Origin: Chitinophaga varians
GTDB lineage: Bacteria; Bacteroidota; Bacteroidia; Chitinophagales; Chitinophagaceae
Direction: 5' to 3'
DNA: 64,000 bases
Assembly: GCF_014529945.1 (NCBI RefSeq)
Contig: NZ_JACVFB010000004.1
Coordinates: forward strand, 1 to 64,000
Shown here piece by piece: positions 56,495 to 64,000 of this stretch. Position 1 is the first letter of the stretch. Each line of letters opens with the position of its first letter. The notes under the pieces were generated by a model. That model was not told where the DNA came from, ran no database searches, and worked only from the letters and a program-made list of their open reading frames with translations. The position numbers and the translations under genes were made by a program.

Positions 56495-57970
56495 ATGAGT
56501 AAAGAGATCACAGCCCGTTCGGAAGATTATTCACAATGGTACAATGACCTGGTAGTGAAAGGCGGTCTGGCAGATTACTCTGCCGTTAGAGGTTGTATGG
56601 TGATCAAACCATATGGCTTCGCGATCTGGGAAGCCATGCGCGATGTCCTGGACAGCAAATTCAAGGAAACCGGTCATCAGAACGCTTATTTCCCGCTGTT
56701 TATCCCCAAAAGCTTCCTCAGCAAAGAAGCCGCCCACGTGGAAGGCTTCGCCAAGGAATGCGCCGTGGTAACCCACTACCGCCTGAAAAACGACCCCGAC
56801 GGCGGTGGGGTAGTAGTAGACCCGGCAGCTAAACTGGAAGAGGAACTGATCGTTCGACCCACTTCTGAAACCATCATCTGGAACACTTATAAGGACTGGA
56901 TCCAATCTTATCGTGACCTCCCCCTGCTGATCAACCAGTGGGCCAACGTGGTACGCTGGGAAATGCGCACCCGCCTGTTCCTCCGCACAGCCGAATTCCT
57001 CTGGCAGGAAGGCCACACCGCCCACGCTACAGCGGAAGAAGCGATCGCGGAAACAGAACAGATGCTGCACATATATGCCGACTTCGCGGAACAATACATG
57101 GCGGTACCGGTAATCCGTGGCGTTAAAACTGCCAGCGAAAGATTTGCCGGCGCTGTCAACACCTATTGCGTGGAAGCGCTCATGCAGGACGGTAAAGCCC
57201 TGCAGGCCGGTACTTCCCACTTCCTCGGCCAGAACTTCGCCAAAGCTTTCGACGTACAGTTCTCCAACAAGGAAAATAAACTGGACTACGTATGGGCTAC
57301 CTCCTGGGGCGTTTCTACCCGCCTGATCGGTGGCCTCATCATGGTACACAGCGACGATCAGGGCCTGGTACTGCCTCCCCGCATCGCACCCCTCCAGGTG
57401 GTGATCGTTCCCATCTATAAGGGAGCCGACCAGAAAACGGCACTCGACGAAAAAGTTAACGTGATCGTGGCGGAACTGAAAAAAGCCGGTATCCGCGTGA
57501 AATACGACGACTCCGATAATAACCGCCCGGGCTGGAAATTCGCGGAATACGAAATGAAAGGCGTGCCCGTTCGTATAGCCATCGGCGCGAGAGACCTCGA
57601 AAACAACGTGGCTGAAGTAGCACGCCGCGATACGAAAGAAAAAATGAGCCTCTCCCTCGATGGACTGGCCGGCCGTATCAGCGACCTGCTGGAGGAAATC
57701 CAACAGCAACTCTTCACCAAAGCCCAAACTTACCGGGATGAACACATCACCCGCGTGGATACCTTCGGGGAATTCCAGAAAGTACTGGACGAAAAAACAG
57801 GCTTCGTATCTGCCCACTGGGACGGTACGCCTGAAACAGAAGAGAAAATCAAAGAACTGACCAAAGCAACTATCCGTTGTATACCACTGGACAACCCTCA
57901 GGAAGCAGGTACCTGCGTTTTCTCGGGAAAACCGTCCAAAGAACGGGTATTGTTTGCCAGAGCATACTAA
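56495..57970 (+). CDS. proS: Prolyl-tRNA synthetase (short, archaeal/eukaryote-like type)
   Basis: 491 residues. It has the class II motif 2 region NQWANVVRWEMRTRLFLRTAEFLWQEGHTAH and motif 3 GVSTRLIGGLIMVHSDDQGLVLPPRIAP. Before them come YFPLFIPKSF and VRPTSETIIW. The anticodon-binding domain follows, with EYEMKGVPVRIAIGARDLE. It lacks the editing insert of the long bacterial ProRS, as usual for the compact type found in Bacteroidota. The C-terminus keeps CVFSGKPSKERVLFARAY. It charges tRNA-Pro in the cytoplasm. Confidence 0.97.
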   Translation: MSKEITARSEDYSQWYNDLVVKGGLADYSAVRGCMVIKPYGFAIWEAMRDVLDSKFKETGHQNAYFPLFIPKSFLSKEAAHVEGFAKECAVVTHYRLKNDPDGGGVVVDPAAKLEEELIVRPTSETIIWNTYKDWIQSYRDLPLLINQWANVVRWEMRTRLFLRTAEFLWQEGHTAHATAEEAIAETEQMLHIYADFAEQYMAVPVIRGVKTASERFAGAVNTYCVEALMQDGKALQAGTSHFLGQNFAKAFDVQFSNKENKLDYVWATSWGVSTRLIGGLIMVHSDDQGLVLPPRIAPLQVVIVPIYKGADQKTALDEKVNVIVAELKKAGIRVKYDDSDNNRPGWKFAEYEMKGVPVRIAIGARDLENNVAEVARRDTKEKMSLSLDGLAGRISDLLEEIQQQLFTKAQTYRDEHITRVDTFGEFQKVLDEKTGFVSAHWDGTPETEEKIKELTKATIRCIPLDNPQEAGTCVFSGKPSKERVLFARAY

Positions 57971-57975
57971 AATCA

Positions 57976-58134
57976 ATTACGGATTACGAATTACGAATTA
58001 CGAATGCGAAGCCGTTTGTAATGCGTAGTTCGTAATTTGTAGTTAATGGAATTACAAATGACCCACTGTTAATGAACACGCTGTCATTAGCAGCCCACAT
58101 TCGTAATTCGTCATTCGTCATTCGTAATTCATCA
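57976..58134. repeat. ATTACGA-type imperfect inverted repeat
   Basis: Left arm 57976-58006 repeats ATTACGA units; right arm 58098-58134 carries the inverse (TCGTAAT, TCGTCAT). A 12-base core (57995-58006 and 58098-58109) matches exactly. It fills the gap between proS and the sensor kinase and resembles the short palindromic units scattered in Bacteroidota genomes; no ORF lies between the arms. Confidence 0.65.
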
Positions 58135-58137
58135 TTG

Positions 58138-61062
58138 ATGTCCATTACCCGTTTCATACTGTTATGGTGGCTGGTCATCTTTTGCACAGGTTACAACGCA
58201 CGGGCCCAGGGCCTGATGATCCGCAACTACAATGTAAAAGATGGGTTAGCTAACGCTACTGTTTATGCCGCCGTACAGGATAAAGACGGATTTATCTGGT
58301 TTGCTACACCCACCGGTGTCAGCAAATTCGATGGCAAACGTTTTCGAAACTACGCTAAGAAGGACGGCCTCCCTGATAATGATGTGGTCAAGCTAGCCGC
58401 TGACTCACAAGGAAGACTATGGTTCTTTACGCTCAACGGAAAACTCTCTTTTTACGATCATACCTATATCCACAACGAGGACAATGATTCTTCCCTGAAA
58501 TTTAATGGCCGAAGCCATTACATGCAATATGCCTTTGAAGGCGATGCCCGCTTTGTGTATTTCTTCAATTCCAATAACCGTATTGTCACCTATAACGGCA
58601 AAAGCACCGAATACGATAAACGGGACATCGAAACGAATTTTCTCTACCTGCTCCGCAATGGCAAAGTATACCGCCCGCTGCAAAAAGGCTTTCATGTAGA
58701 GAACCTGCGTGATCCGACAAACCCCACACAGGAAATATACTCCGTATGTCCGTACCCGTTTGACAGCGAAAATGCTGATGCGGTCCGAAACGGACCGATA
58801 TTGATGGTCCGTAACTCCCTGTACACCTACGCTCCCCAGAAAATCAGCTGCTTCTTCAACGGTGCCGACTGGGGCATTAAAGACGAAATCAGCAACCTTT
58901 GTATCGATAACGATAACCTCTGGGTAGGCACCCAGCGCGCGTTATACTATATGAAAGGGTTTTTTAAGGGAGAGAAAAAAATTATCAAACTGCTCGATAA
59001 CCACAATATTACCTCCCTGCTGAAAGACCGGGACGGTAACATCTGGATCACCACCTTCGGTGACGGCGTCTATAACATCCCTTACAAAAATTTCTATTTC
59101 AGCTACCTCGACAATACCAACGGCCTGTATTCCCACTCCATCTTCAGCATCGGTAAAGACAAAAAAACAGATATGCTGCTGATCGGGCAAAATGCAGGCA
59201 TCCTCAATACCATCAGCAGTAACGGTGTCACCCGGCAATTTATGCTCGATACGGCCAGCGGCCGCAACAGCCTGCTCTCCATTTTACCCTACAAGGAAAA
59301 TGAAGTCCTGATCGGGACCGACAACGGATTGGTGCTGTTTAATACCGCCTCCCAGAAAGCTTCTCAGCTGAAGGCGGTAAAAATGCTGAAAGACGTGGAC
59401 ATCTCCCCCGCGGGGAAAATCAGGATAGCAGCCAAAAATCAGGTCATCGCACTGGATGATTATGTGATCGGCGACCTGGACATGATCGTTACCTCTATTG
59501 CCAGCGTCAACGACTCCCTGTATTTTGTGGGCACCAGCAACGGCCTGTTTACCTGCACGGACGGTACCCGCAAACTGAAACCCGCTACCAACGACTCTTT
59601 GCGTAAACTCAGCATCAAAGACCTGAAGTGGATTGATGGTTACCTGTGGATAGGCACCAGCGACCAGGGAATCTACGTCATGCATGGCGACACGGTCATC
59701 AAACACCTGTCATCTGCCAATAACCTCGCCAGCGACATCTGTCAGCAACTATATTATGATGGTCACCAGAACCTCTACGTGGCCACCAACAAAGGCGTTT
59801 CGGTGATTAATGTGAAAGAACAACACATTACCCGCAATATCACCTCCAACGATGGCCTCATGTCTGATGATATCCGGGGTGTTTATGCAGATGACGGTAT
59901 GCTGTATATCGCTACCTCCAACGGCCTCTGTTATTTCAAGGGCGACCATCTGCCGGTAGATACGGTGCCACCGGTGATTTATCTCAGCAACATCCGGTAT
60001 GGCGACAGTACCTATCTGCCGGGAGAAAACTTCGTACATCTGTATAAGCGGAAAGCCTCTTTTGAGGCGGAATTCGGTACCATCGTATTTGACCTGCCGG
60101 AACTGGTGGAATACCAGTACAATTTCTCCGGCGATACGACCAACGGATGGGTGACCACCATGTCCAATATTATTCCGTTCCCCGATCTGCAGCCCGGCAA
60201 TTACAGGCTGATGGTCAGGGCCCGTAAATACAAAAGCGACTGGTCCAGGTCGCTCACCCTGAACGTCAATATTCTGCCGCAATGGTACCAGCAATGGTGG
60301 GCCCGCGGTATTCTCCTGCTGGCGGGATTACTCGCTATTCTGGTGGTGCTGCGTTTTATCGTGAAACGGATCAAACAGGCGGAAAAGCGGAAAACGGAGT
60401 ACAATCGCCGTATTGCGGAACTGGAGGCCAAAGCGCTGACCAACCAGATGAACCCGCATTTCATCTTCAACTCGCTCAACTCGGTACAGCACCTGATCCT
60501 GGAAAAAGAGGAGAAACAGGCGCTCAACTTCCTCGCGGACTTTGCCACCCTGATGCGTCAGATGCTCAACAATTCCCGGAAATCCTATATTTCCCTGGAA
60601 GAGGAAATCGCTTTCCTGACCCGTTATCTCGAGTTGGAGAAAATCCGGTTTGCCCACTCCTTTACCTACCATTTCATCATGGAGGACTCCCTGAAAGATT
60701 ACACCATCTATATTCCGCCCATGATTATACAGCCAATTGTGGAAAATGCCATTAAACACGGGCTGGCGCCCAAAAACAGCGCTGGTTACCTCGAAATCCG
60801 GATAGAAATGGTGGATGATCTGCTCTATTGCTCTGTCGACGACGACGGAATAGGCTGGGACAAGTCCAATAGTATCAAAAGCTCGCGGCTGATAAAACAC
60901 GAATCTACCGCACTGAGCGTGATAAAGGAAAGGTTGCAGATTATAAAATCTTTTAATGGAAGTGTTGGAAAGTTAGAAATTATTGATAAATTTAAATCTG
61001 GTTTCGGCAATAAGGAAGGTACCTTAGTTGAAATTCTGATTCCCATTGTTAAGATGTTATGA
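58138..61062 (+). CDS. Beta-propeller LytS-type sensor histidine kinase
   Basis: 974 residues from ATG 58138, which gives a clean signal peptide ending near ARAQG; an ATG at 58072 starts inside the repeat and is rejected. The periplasmic part is two-component-regulator propeller repeats (YAAVQDKDGFIWFATPTGVSKFDG, LLKDRDGNIWITTFGDGVYN and others). A Y_Y_Y domain ends at LQPGNYRLMVRARKYKSDW, then one membrane helix (ILLLAGLLAILVVLRFI). The His_kinase domain has NQMNPHFIFNSLNSVQHL with phospho-acceptor H774, and an ATP-binding domain contains IVENAIKHGL and VDDDGIGW. It senses an extracellular or periplasmic signal and passes phosphate to the LytTR regulator, whose start overlaps its stop. Confidence 0.94.
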   Translation: MSITRFILLWWLVIFCTGYNARAQGLMIRNYNVKDGLANATVYAAVQDKDGFIWFATPTGVSKFDGKRFRNYAKKDGLPDNDVVKLAADSQGRLWFFTLNGKLSFYDHTYIHNEDNDSSLKFNGRSHYMQYAFEGDARFVYFFNSNNRIVTYNGKSTEYDKRDIETNFLYLLRNGKVYRPLQKGFHVENLRDPTNPTQEIYSVCPYPFDSENADAVRNGPILMVRNSLYTYAPQKISCFFNGADWGIKDEISNLCIDNDNLWVGTQRALYYMKGFFKGEKKIIKLLDNHNITSLLKDRDGNIWITTFGDGVYNIPYKNFYFSYLDNTNGLYSHSIFSIGKDKKTDMLLIGQNAGILNTISSNGVTRQFMLDTASGRNSLLSILPYKENEVLIGTDNGLVLFNTASQKASQLKAVKMLKDVDISPAGKIRIAAKNQVIALDDYVIGDLDMIVTSIASVNDSLYFVGTSNGLFTCTDGTRKLKPATNDSLRKLSIKDLKWIDGYLWIGTSDQGIYVMHGDTVIKHLSSANNLASDICQQLYYDGHQNLYVATNKGVSVINVKEQHITRNITSNDGLMSDDIRGVYADDGMLYIATSNGLCYFKGDHLPVDTVPPVIYLSNIRYGDSTYLPGENFVHLYKRKASFEAEFGTIVFDLPELVEYQYNFSGDTTNGWVTTMSNIIPFPDLQPGNYRLMVRARKYKSDWSRSLTLNVNILPQWYQQWWARGILLLAGLLAILVVLRFIVKRIKQAEKRKTEYNRRIAELEAKALTNQMNPHFIFNSLNSVQHLILEKEEKQALNFLADFATLMRQMLNNSRKSYISLEEEIAFLTRYLELEKIRFAHSFTYHFIMEDSLKDYTIYIPPMIIQPIVENAIKHGLAPKNSAGYLEIRIEMVDDLLYCSVDDDGIGWDKSNSIKSSRLIKHESTALSVIKERLQIIKSFNGSVGKLEIIDKFKSGFGNKEGTLVEILIPIVKML

Positions 61063-61820
61063 GTAATATAAAAGCTGCCATTGTAGACGATGAAGTCCGC
61101 AACATTCATATTTTGCGCAATATTCTGGAAAACTATTGTAAAGATGTTACGGTAGTCGGGGAAGCGCAGAATATCAATGAGGCGGCAGAAATGATTAAAA
61201 ACAACCCCATTGACGTACTGTTCCTGGACATTGAGATGCCTCCGCATAATGGTTTCCAGCTGCTGGAAATGTTCCCTGTGCTGAACTTTGAGGTTATTTT
61301 TATCACTGCCTTCCAGGAATACGCTTTACAAGCCATCAAATTTGCGGCATTAGACTACCTGCTGAAACCGATCAAGGTAAGCGAGGTGGAAGATGCATTG
61401 GAAAAAGTGAAGAAAAGTAAGAAAGGAAGACTGAACGAACTGGCTTCTATTCTGAAAGACTACGTTAAAAACAACGACAACGCCTTCTCCAAGATCGTCA
61501 TCCCGGTGAATGACGGGTATAACGTCATCGACCTGAAAGATATTATCTACTGTGAAGCATTCGACAGCTATACCAAAATACAGCTGATCAACAATGTGTC
61601 TCATCTGATCTCCAAATCCCTGAAAGAATACGAGGAAATGTTATCAGACAAGGGATTCTATCGGGTACACAAATCCTTCCTGATCAATATTCACCATATT
61701 GTGAAGATTATCAAAGGATTGGGCACCGCGGTGGTGATGAGCGACCAGAAAAATATTCCGATTTCTTCCCGCAAAAAAGATGAGTTCTTCACCCAGCTCA
61801 AAGGGGTGATTAACCTGTAA
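61059..61820 (+). CDS. LytTR-family response regulator
   Basis: 253 residues. The receiver domain has IVDDE at the start, the phospho-acceptor D57 in LFLDIEMPP, TAF in place of the conserved Thr region, and LKPI with the Lys. Residues 145-250 form a LytTR DNA-binding domain (IIYCEAFDSYTKIQL, KSLKEYEEMLSDKGFYRVHKSFLINI). The start ATGA overlaps the kinase stop by four bases, so the two are translationally coupled. Targets are unknown. Confidence 0.95.
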   Translation: MSNIKAAIVDDEVRNIHILRNILENYCKDVTVVGEAQNINEAAEMIKNNPIDVLFLDIEMPPHNGFQLLEMFPVLNFEVIFITAFQEYALQAIKFAALDYLLKPIKVSEVEDALEKVKKSKKGRLNELASILKDYVKNNDNAFSKIVIPVNDGYNVIDLKDIIYCEAFDSYTKIQLINNVSHLISKSLKEYEEMLSDKGFYRVHKSFLINIHHIVKIIKGLGTAVVMSDQKNIPISSRKKDEFFTQLKGVINL

Positions 61821-61842
61821 GCCTGTCTGCACTGAAGATTTT

Positions 61843-61875
61843 AAGCCGGTGGCCTTGCGCTTAACCGGCTTTTTT
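61843..61875 (+). terminator. Terminator of the kinase-regulator operon
   Basis: An 8-bp stem (61843-61850 with 61864-61871) and T-run, 23 bases after the regulator stop. Confidence 0.82.
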
Positions 61876-62011
61876 GTGCGTTCCCTGTATGGAATATACT
61901 GTTCACGAGGTCATGTAACCGAACCTCATATACTTATCTTATTTTCATTATGGGTTTTCATAGATCTAGCTATTACTTGTTAGTTTGTCCAGACTTTACT
62001 TGTACTTTTTT

Positions 62012-62052
62012 AAAAGAAAAGCCCCGTTTCGATTGAAACGGGGCTTTCTTTT
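62012..62052. terminator. Bidirectional terminator before the DegP-type gene
   Basis: A 10-bp GC-rich stem (62021-62030 with 62035-62044), four-base loop, A-rich left and T-rich right flanks. It lies 18 bases beyond the protease stop on the minus strand. Confidence 0.88.
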
Positions 62053-62069
62053 AAAAAGGTTCCGGAAGA

Positions 62070-63647
62070 TTACAGGTTCTCTGCGCCTGCACCGGCAGTA
62101 TTAATGTTGTAGTAGTAGATATTACCACCTCGCTGCGGATAGAAACCTACCAACTGTATATTTTTCTCTTTGTCCAGGATGGAGCTGAGCGTATTGACAG
62201 AGGTAACCGCTGTATTGCCAGCCTTCAGGATAACGAAGCCGGGGACCATGCTGGTCTGTTTTTTCAGGATACCGGTACTGATATCATTTACCCTGACACC
62301 TCCTTTTACGCCGATGCTGGTGGCCTCTTCTTTCGTCAGTTCGGAAAGGTCCGCACCCAGTCTGTCGATGCTGGTGATCCGTACCACATCGGTATTGCCC
62401 TGCAGATTGCGGAGCGTCACGTTGCTGCTGGTGAATTCCTTATCGCCACGCAGGTAGGTGATGCTGATCTTGTCGCCTGGTTTGTAGCGGGCCACCTGCT
62501 CACTCATCTGAGAGGAGCCGGCAATGTTCACCCCATTGATTTTAGTGATGATATCGCCCTGACGCAGGCCGGCGGAGGCAGCGGAGCTGTTGTCCATCAC
62601 TTCTGTGATCTGAACGCCGGTCACATCCCGTTTAACCCCGATTTCCCGCAGCTGGTCATCGGTCATCGCAGCAATGGCGGCCGGGGAAGCGTATTTAACA
62701 CCGAGGTAAGCCCGTTGTACGCTGCCATATTTCAGGATATCGTTTACCACTTTCCGCACAAGGTTTACCGGGATAGCGTAAGAATAACCTGCATAGGAGC
62801 CGGTAGGAGAGGCGATGGCGGAGTTGATGCCCACCAGTTCACCAGCGGTGTTTACCAGTGCGCCGCCACTGTTACCCTGGTTCACCGCAGCATCGGTCTG
62901 TATAAAAGATTCGATGGAGTTGTTGATTCTGCCACCGCTTTTATTGATGCCGATAGAGCGCGACTTCGCGCTGACGATACCGGCGGTAACGGTCGCATCG
63001 AGGTTCAGCGGGTAACCGACTGCCAGTACCCATTGACCGATGTCTACGTTGTCAGAATTGCCATACAGCATGTAGGGCAGGTTCTTAGCCGGGATCTTGA
63101 TCACGGCGAGGTCGGTGCTGGGGTCAGTGCCAATCAGTTTGGCCTTGAAAGTTTTATTTTCATTGGCCAGGGAAACGGTGATTTCATCCGCATCAGCGAT
63201 CACGTGATTGTTGGTCACGATATAGCCATCGTCGGAGATCAATACGCCGGAGCCGGAAGCCATCTGGCCGGGGACATAGTAGCGGCGGCCATCTCCGCCT
63301 CCGTTGAATTCATCGCCAAAAAATTCGTCACCGAAGAGGTCCTGCAGGATGCTGCGTCTTTTCTGAAGTCCGTTGGTTACCTGTCGGGGATTGATTTTAG
63401 TTTTGATATGGACTACGCCGGGAACGGCCGTTCTGGCGGCAGTCACAAAATCGGAGGGAGGAACGGCATTCGTCTTGCCGTCGGTACCGGGCATGTTATA
63501 CCTTGCATAGTTTACGGGGATGTCATTGGAACCGTTTTGAAAAATGCCCGGGCGTCTGCCTTCAAAGTATTTGCCATACACAAATATGGCAGCAACGGCA
63601 GTAACAGCACTGATCAACACTGTCGTAACAATTTGCTTGAATTTCAT
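62070..63647 (-). CDS. DegP/HtrA-family serine protease (Do-like)
   Basis: 525 residues. One N-terminal membrane or signal segment (IVTTVLISAVTAVAAIFVYG) places the rest in the periplasm. The trypsin-like triad is H148 (TNNHVIADADE), D179 (DPSTDLAVIK) and S260 (NQGNSGGALVN). Two PDZ domains follow: about 315-410 (GVQITEVMDNSSAASAGLRQGDIITKINGVNI) and 430-510 (VNDISTGI...). A Gly/Asp/Phe-rich insert around 100-120 is typical of the LA loop. The family degrades or refolds damaged envelope proteins; an envelope stress role is inferred from the family. Confidence 0.95.
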   Translation of the reverse strand: MKFKQIVTTVLISAVTAVAAIFVYGKYFEGRRPGIFQNGSNDIPVNYARYNMPGTDGKTNAVPPSDFVTAARTAVPGVVHIKTKINPRQVTNGLQKRRSILQDLFGDEFFGDEFNGGGDGRRYYVPGQMASGSGVLISDDGYIVTNNHVIADADEITVSLANENKTFKAKLIGTDPSTDLAVIKIPAKNLPYMLYGNSDNVDIGQWVLAVGYPLNLDATVTAGIVSAKSRSIGINKSGGRINNSIESFIQTDAAVNQGNSGGALVNTAGELVGINSAIASPTGSYAGYSYAIPVNLVRKVVNDILKYGSVQRAYLGVKYASPAAIAAMTDDQLREIGVKRDVTGVQITEVMDNSSAASAGLRQGDIITKINGVNIAGSSQMSEQVARYKPGDKISITYLRGDKEFTSSNVTLRNLQGNTDVVRITSIDRLGADLSELTKEEATSIGVKGGVRVNDISTGILKKQTSMVPGFVILKAGNTAVTSVNTLSSILDKEKNIQLVGFYPQRGGNIYYYNINTAGAGAENL

Positions 63648-63729
63648 ATTATAGTGTGTTTAGCGTTGTGATACTAAATAATGTATATTTTTAATAACGT
63701 AGATAAGATCAATTTATATGCCCTTGATA

Positions 63730-63764
63730 CAAATTTAGTAGCGGTAGCGAATGAAACGTACAAA
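63730..63764 (-). promoter_or_regulatory. Candidate promoter of the DegP-type gene
   Basis: On the minus strand TTTG (63764-63761) and TAAATTTG (63737-63730) resemble the Bacteroidota -33 and -7 boxes. The 23-base gap is a little longer than the usual 19-21. A start point about 75 bases before the ATG would follow. Confidence 0.4.
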
Positions 63765-63948
63765 GGCATATTTACTTTAACAGATTTTTATATCAATCGT
63801 TAAATACTGCTAAAAACAGGCTGACAGGATAACACAGGGCAATGACAATATAACAAAAAAGAGAGACAAAAAGTTAGTCACGCAAAGACACAAAGCAGCA
63901 AAGCGCGCAAAGATTTTGAAGATCAATAAGAAAAATAAAGCAACAAAA

Positions 63949-63982
63949 AGGGGCGGAAACCAAATTTGGTCTCCGCCCCTTG
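63949..63982 (-). terminator. Probable terminator of a gene beyond the right edge
   Basis: A 10-bp GC-rich stem (63949-63958 with 63973-63982) with a further short inner stem; the T-run is on the minus strand, so it probably ends a transcript entering from the right. Confidence 0.65.
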
Positions 63983-64000
63983 GCTTTCTTGTTTTCTTGT

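Larger units (their letters stand above)
63648..64000. other. Right-edge intergenic region
   Basis: 353 bases without a gene: the DegP-type promoter area, a low-complexity run of CAAAG-like units (63881-63913) often seen between Bacteroidota genes, and a hairpin near the edge. Confidence 0.6.

Noticed and set aside
56531..57976. 481-codon ORF opposite proS
   Set aside because: It mirrors a certain gene; the composition of such antisense readings is biased by the codon use of proS, and no motif is seen.
57976..58134. CRISPR-like repeats
   Set aside because: Units are short, inverted and without spacers of constant size, and no cas gene is near.
62715..63671. 318-codon ORF opposite the DegP-type gene
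   Set aside because: Shadow of a clear protease gene with full triad.

Overview
The window looks like a chromosomal segment of a Bacteroidota member, most likely Chitinophagaceae (Chitinophaga-like). The evidence is a SusC/SusD pair behind an ECF sigma/FecR pair, a LytS/LytT-type beta-propeller sensor kinase with its regulator, FtsX/MacB-type permeases of the long Bacteroidota form, dapD, a ProS of the compact ~490-residue type, few Shine-Dalgarno sequences and roughly balanced base composition. No transposase, integrase, phage gene or CRISPR array was seen.

Region 1 (2-33.0 kb) is most of a non-ribosomal peptide synthetase (NRPS) gene cluster on the + strand, cut by the left edge. NRPS1 is already open at base 2, inside a carrier domain. 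Its visible order is T(partial)-C-A-T-E-C-A-T-C-A-T. NRPS2 is TubC_N docking-C-A-T-C-(C-terminal half of a C domain)-A-T-C-A-T-C(terminal), with no thioesterase domain. Pocket residues that I aligned by hand to PheA predict D-Asn (DLPKIGEVG), Asp (DLTKIGHVG), Gly (DILQLGLIW), an unresolved possibly aromatic residue (DAAIIAGVC), Thr (DFWNIGMVH) and Asn (DLTKIGEVG). A D-residue followed by Asp-Gly is the last three positions of the Asp-X-Asp-Gly calcium motif of acidic lipopeptides; the residue before it lies outside the window. The tailoring genes are a TauD/SyrP-like oxygenase, a NodU/CmcH-family O-carbamoyltransferase, two tandem CmlA-like diiron beta-hydroxylases, a stand-alone type II thioesterase and a GT9-like glycosyltransferase. 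A SyrD/PvdE-type ABC exporter completes the set. Together they suggest a beta-hydroxylated, possibly carbamoylated and glycosylated, acidic (lipo)peptide released by an unusual terminal C domain.

Region 2 (33.1-43.7 kb) holds an orphan FtsX-type permease and a secreted class-C beta-lactamase-like serine hydrolase. It ends with an ECF sigma, FecR, SusC, SusD outer-membrane uptake locus. A perfect inverted repeat abuts the sigma start codon.

Region 3 (43.7-47.3 kb) has a papain-like protease fused to a lectin-type beta-propeller, followed by a chagasin-like (I42) cysteine-protease inhibitor, with a strong hairpin between them. Then come a gene-poor stretch with a tiny ORF and short repeats, an HxlR regulator divergent from an NTF2-like protein, and tRNA-Leu(CAG).

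Region 4 (47.4-64 kb) is mostly housekeeping: dapD, a GT4 glycosyltransferase, the Sua5/YrdC protein, the CCA-adding enzyme, a PRiA4_ORF3-like protein, miaA (apparently with a CTG start), a FadL-like porin, a Gly/Tyr-rich lipoprotein, proS, a two-component system and a DegP/HtrA protease. All family assignments come from reading motifs; no database search was run.
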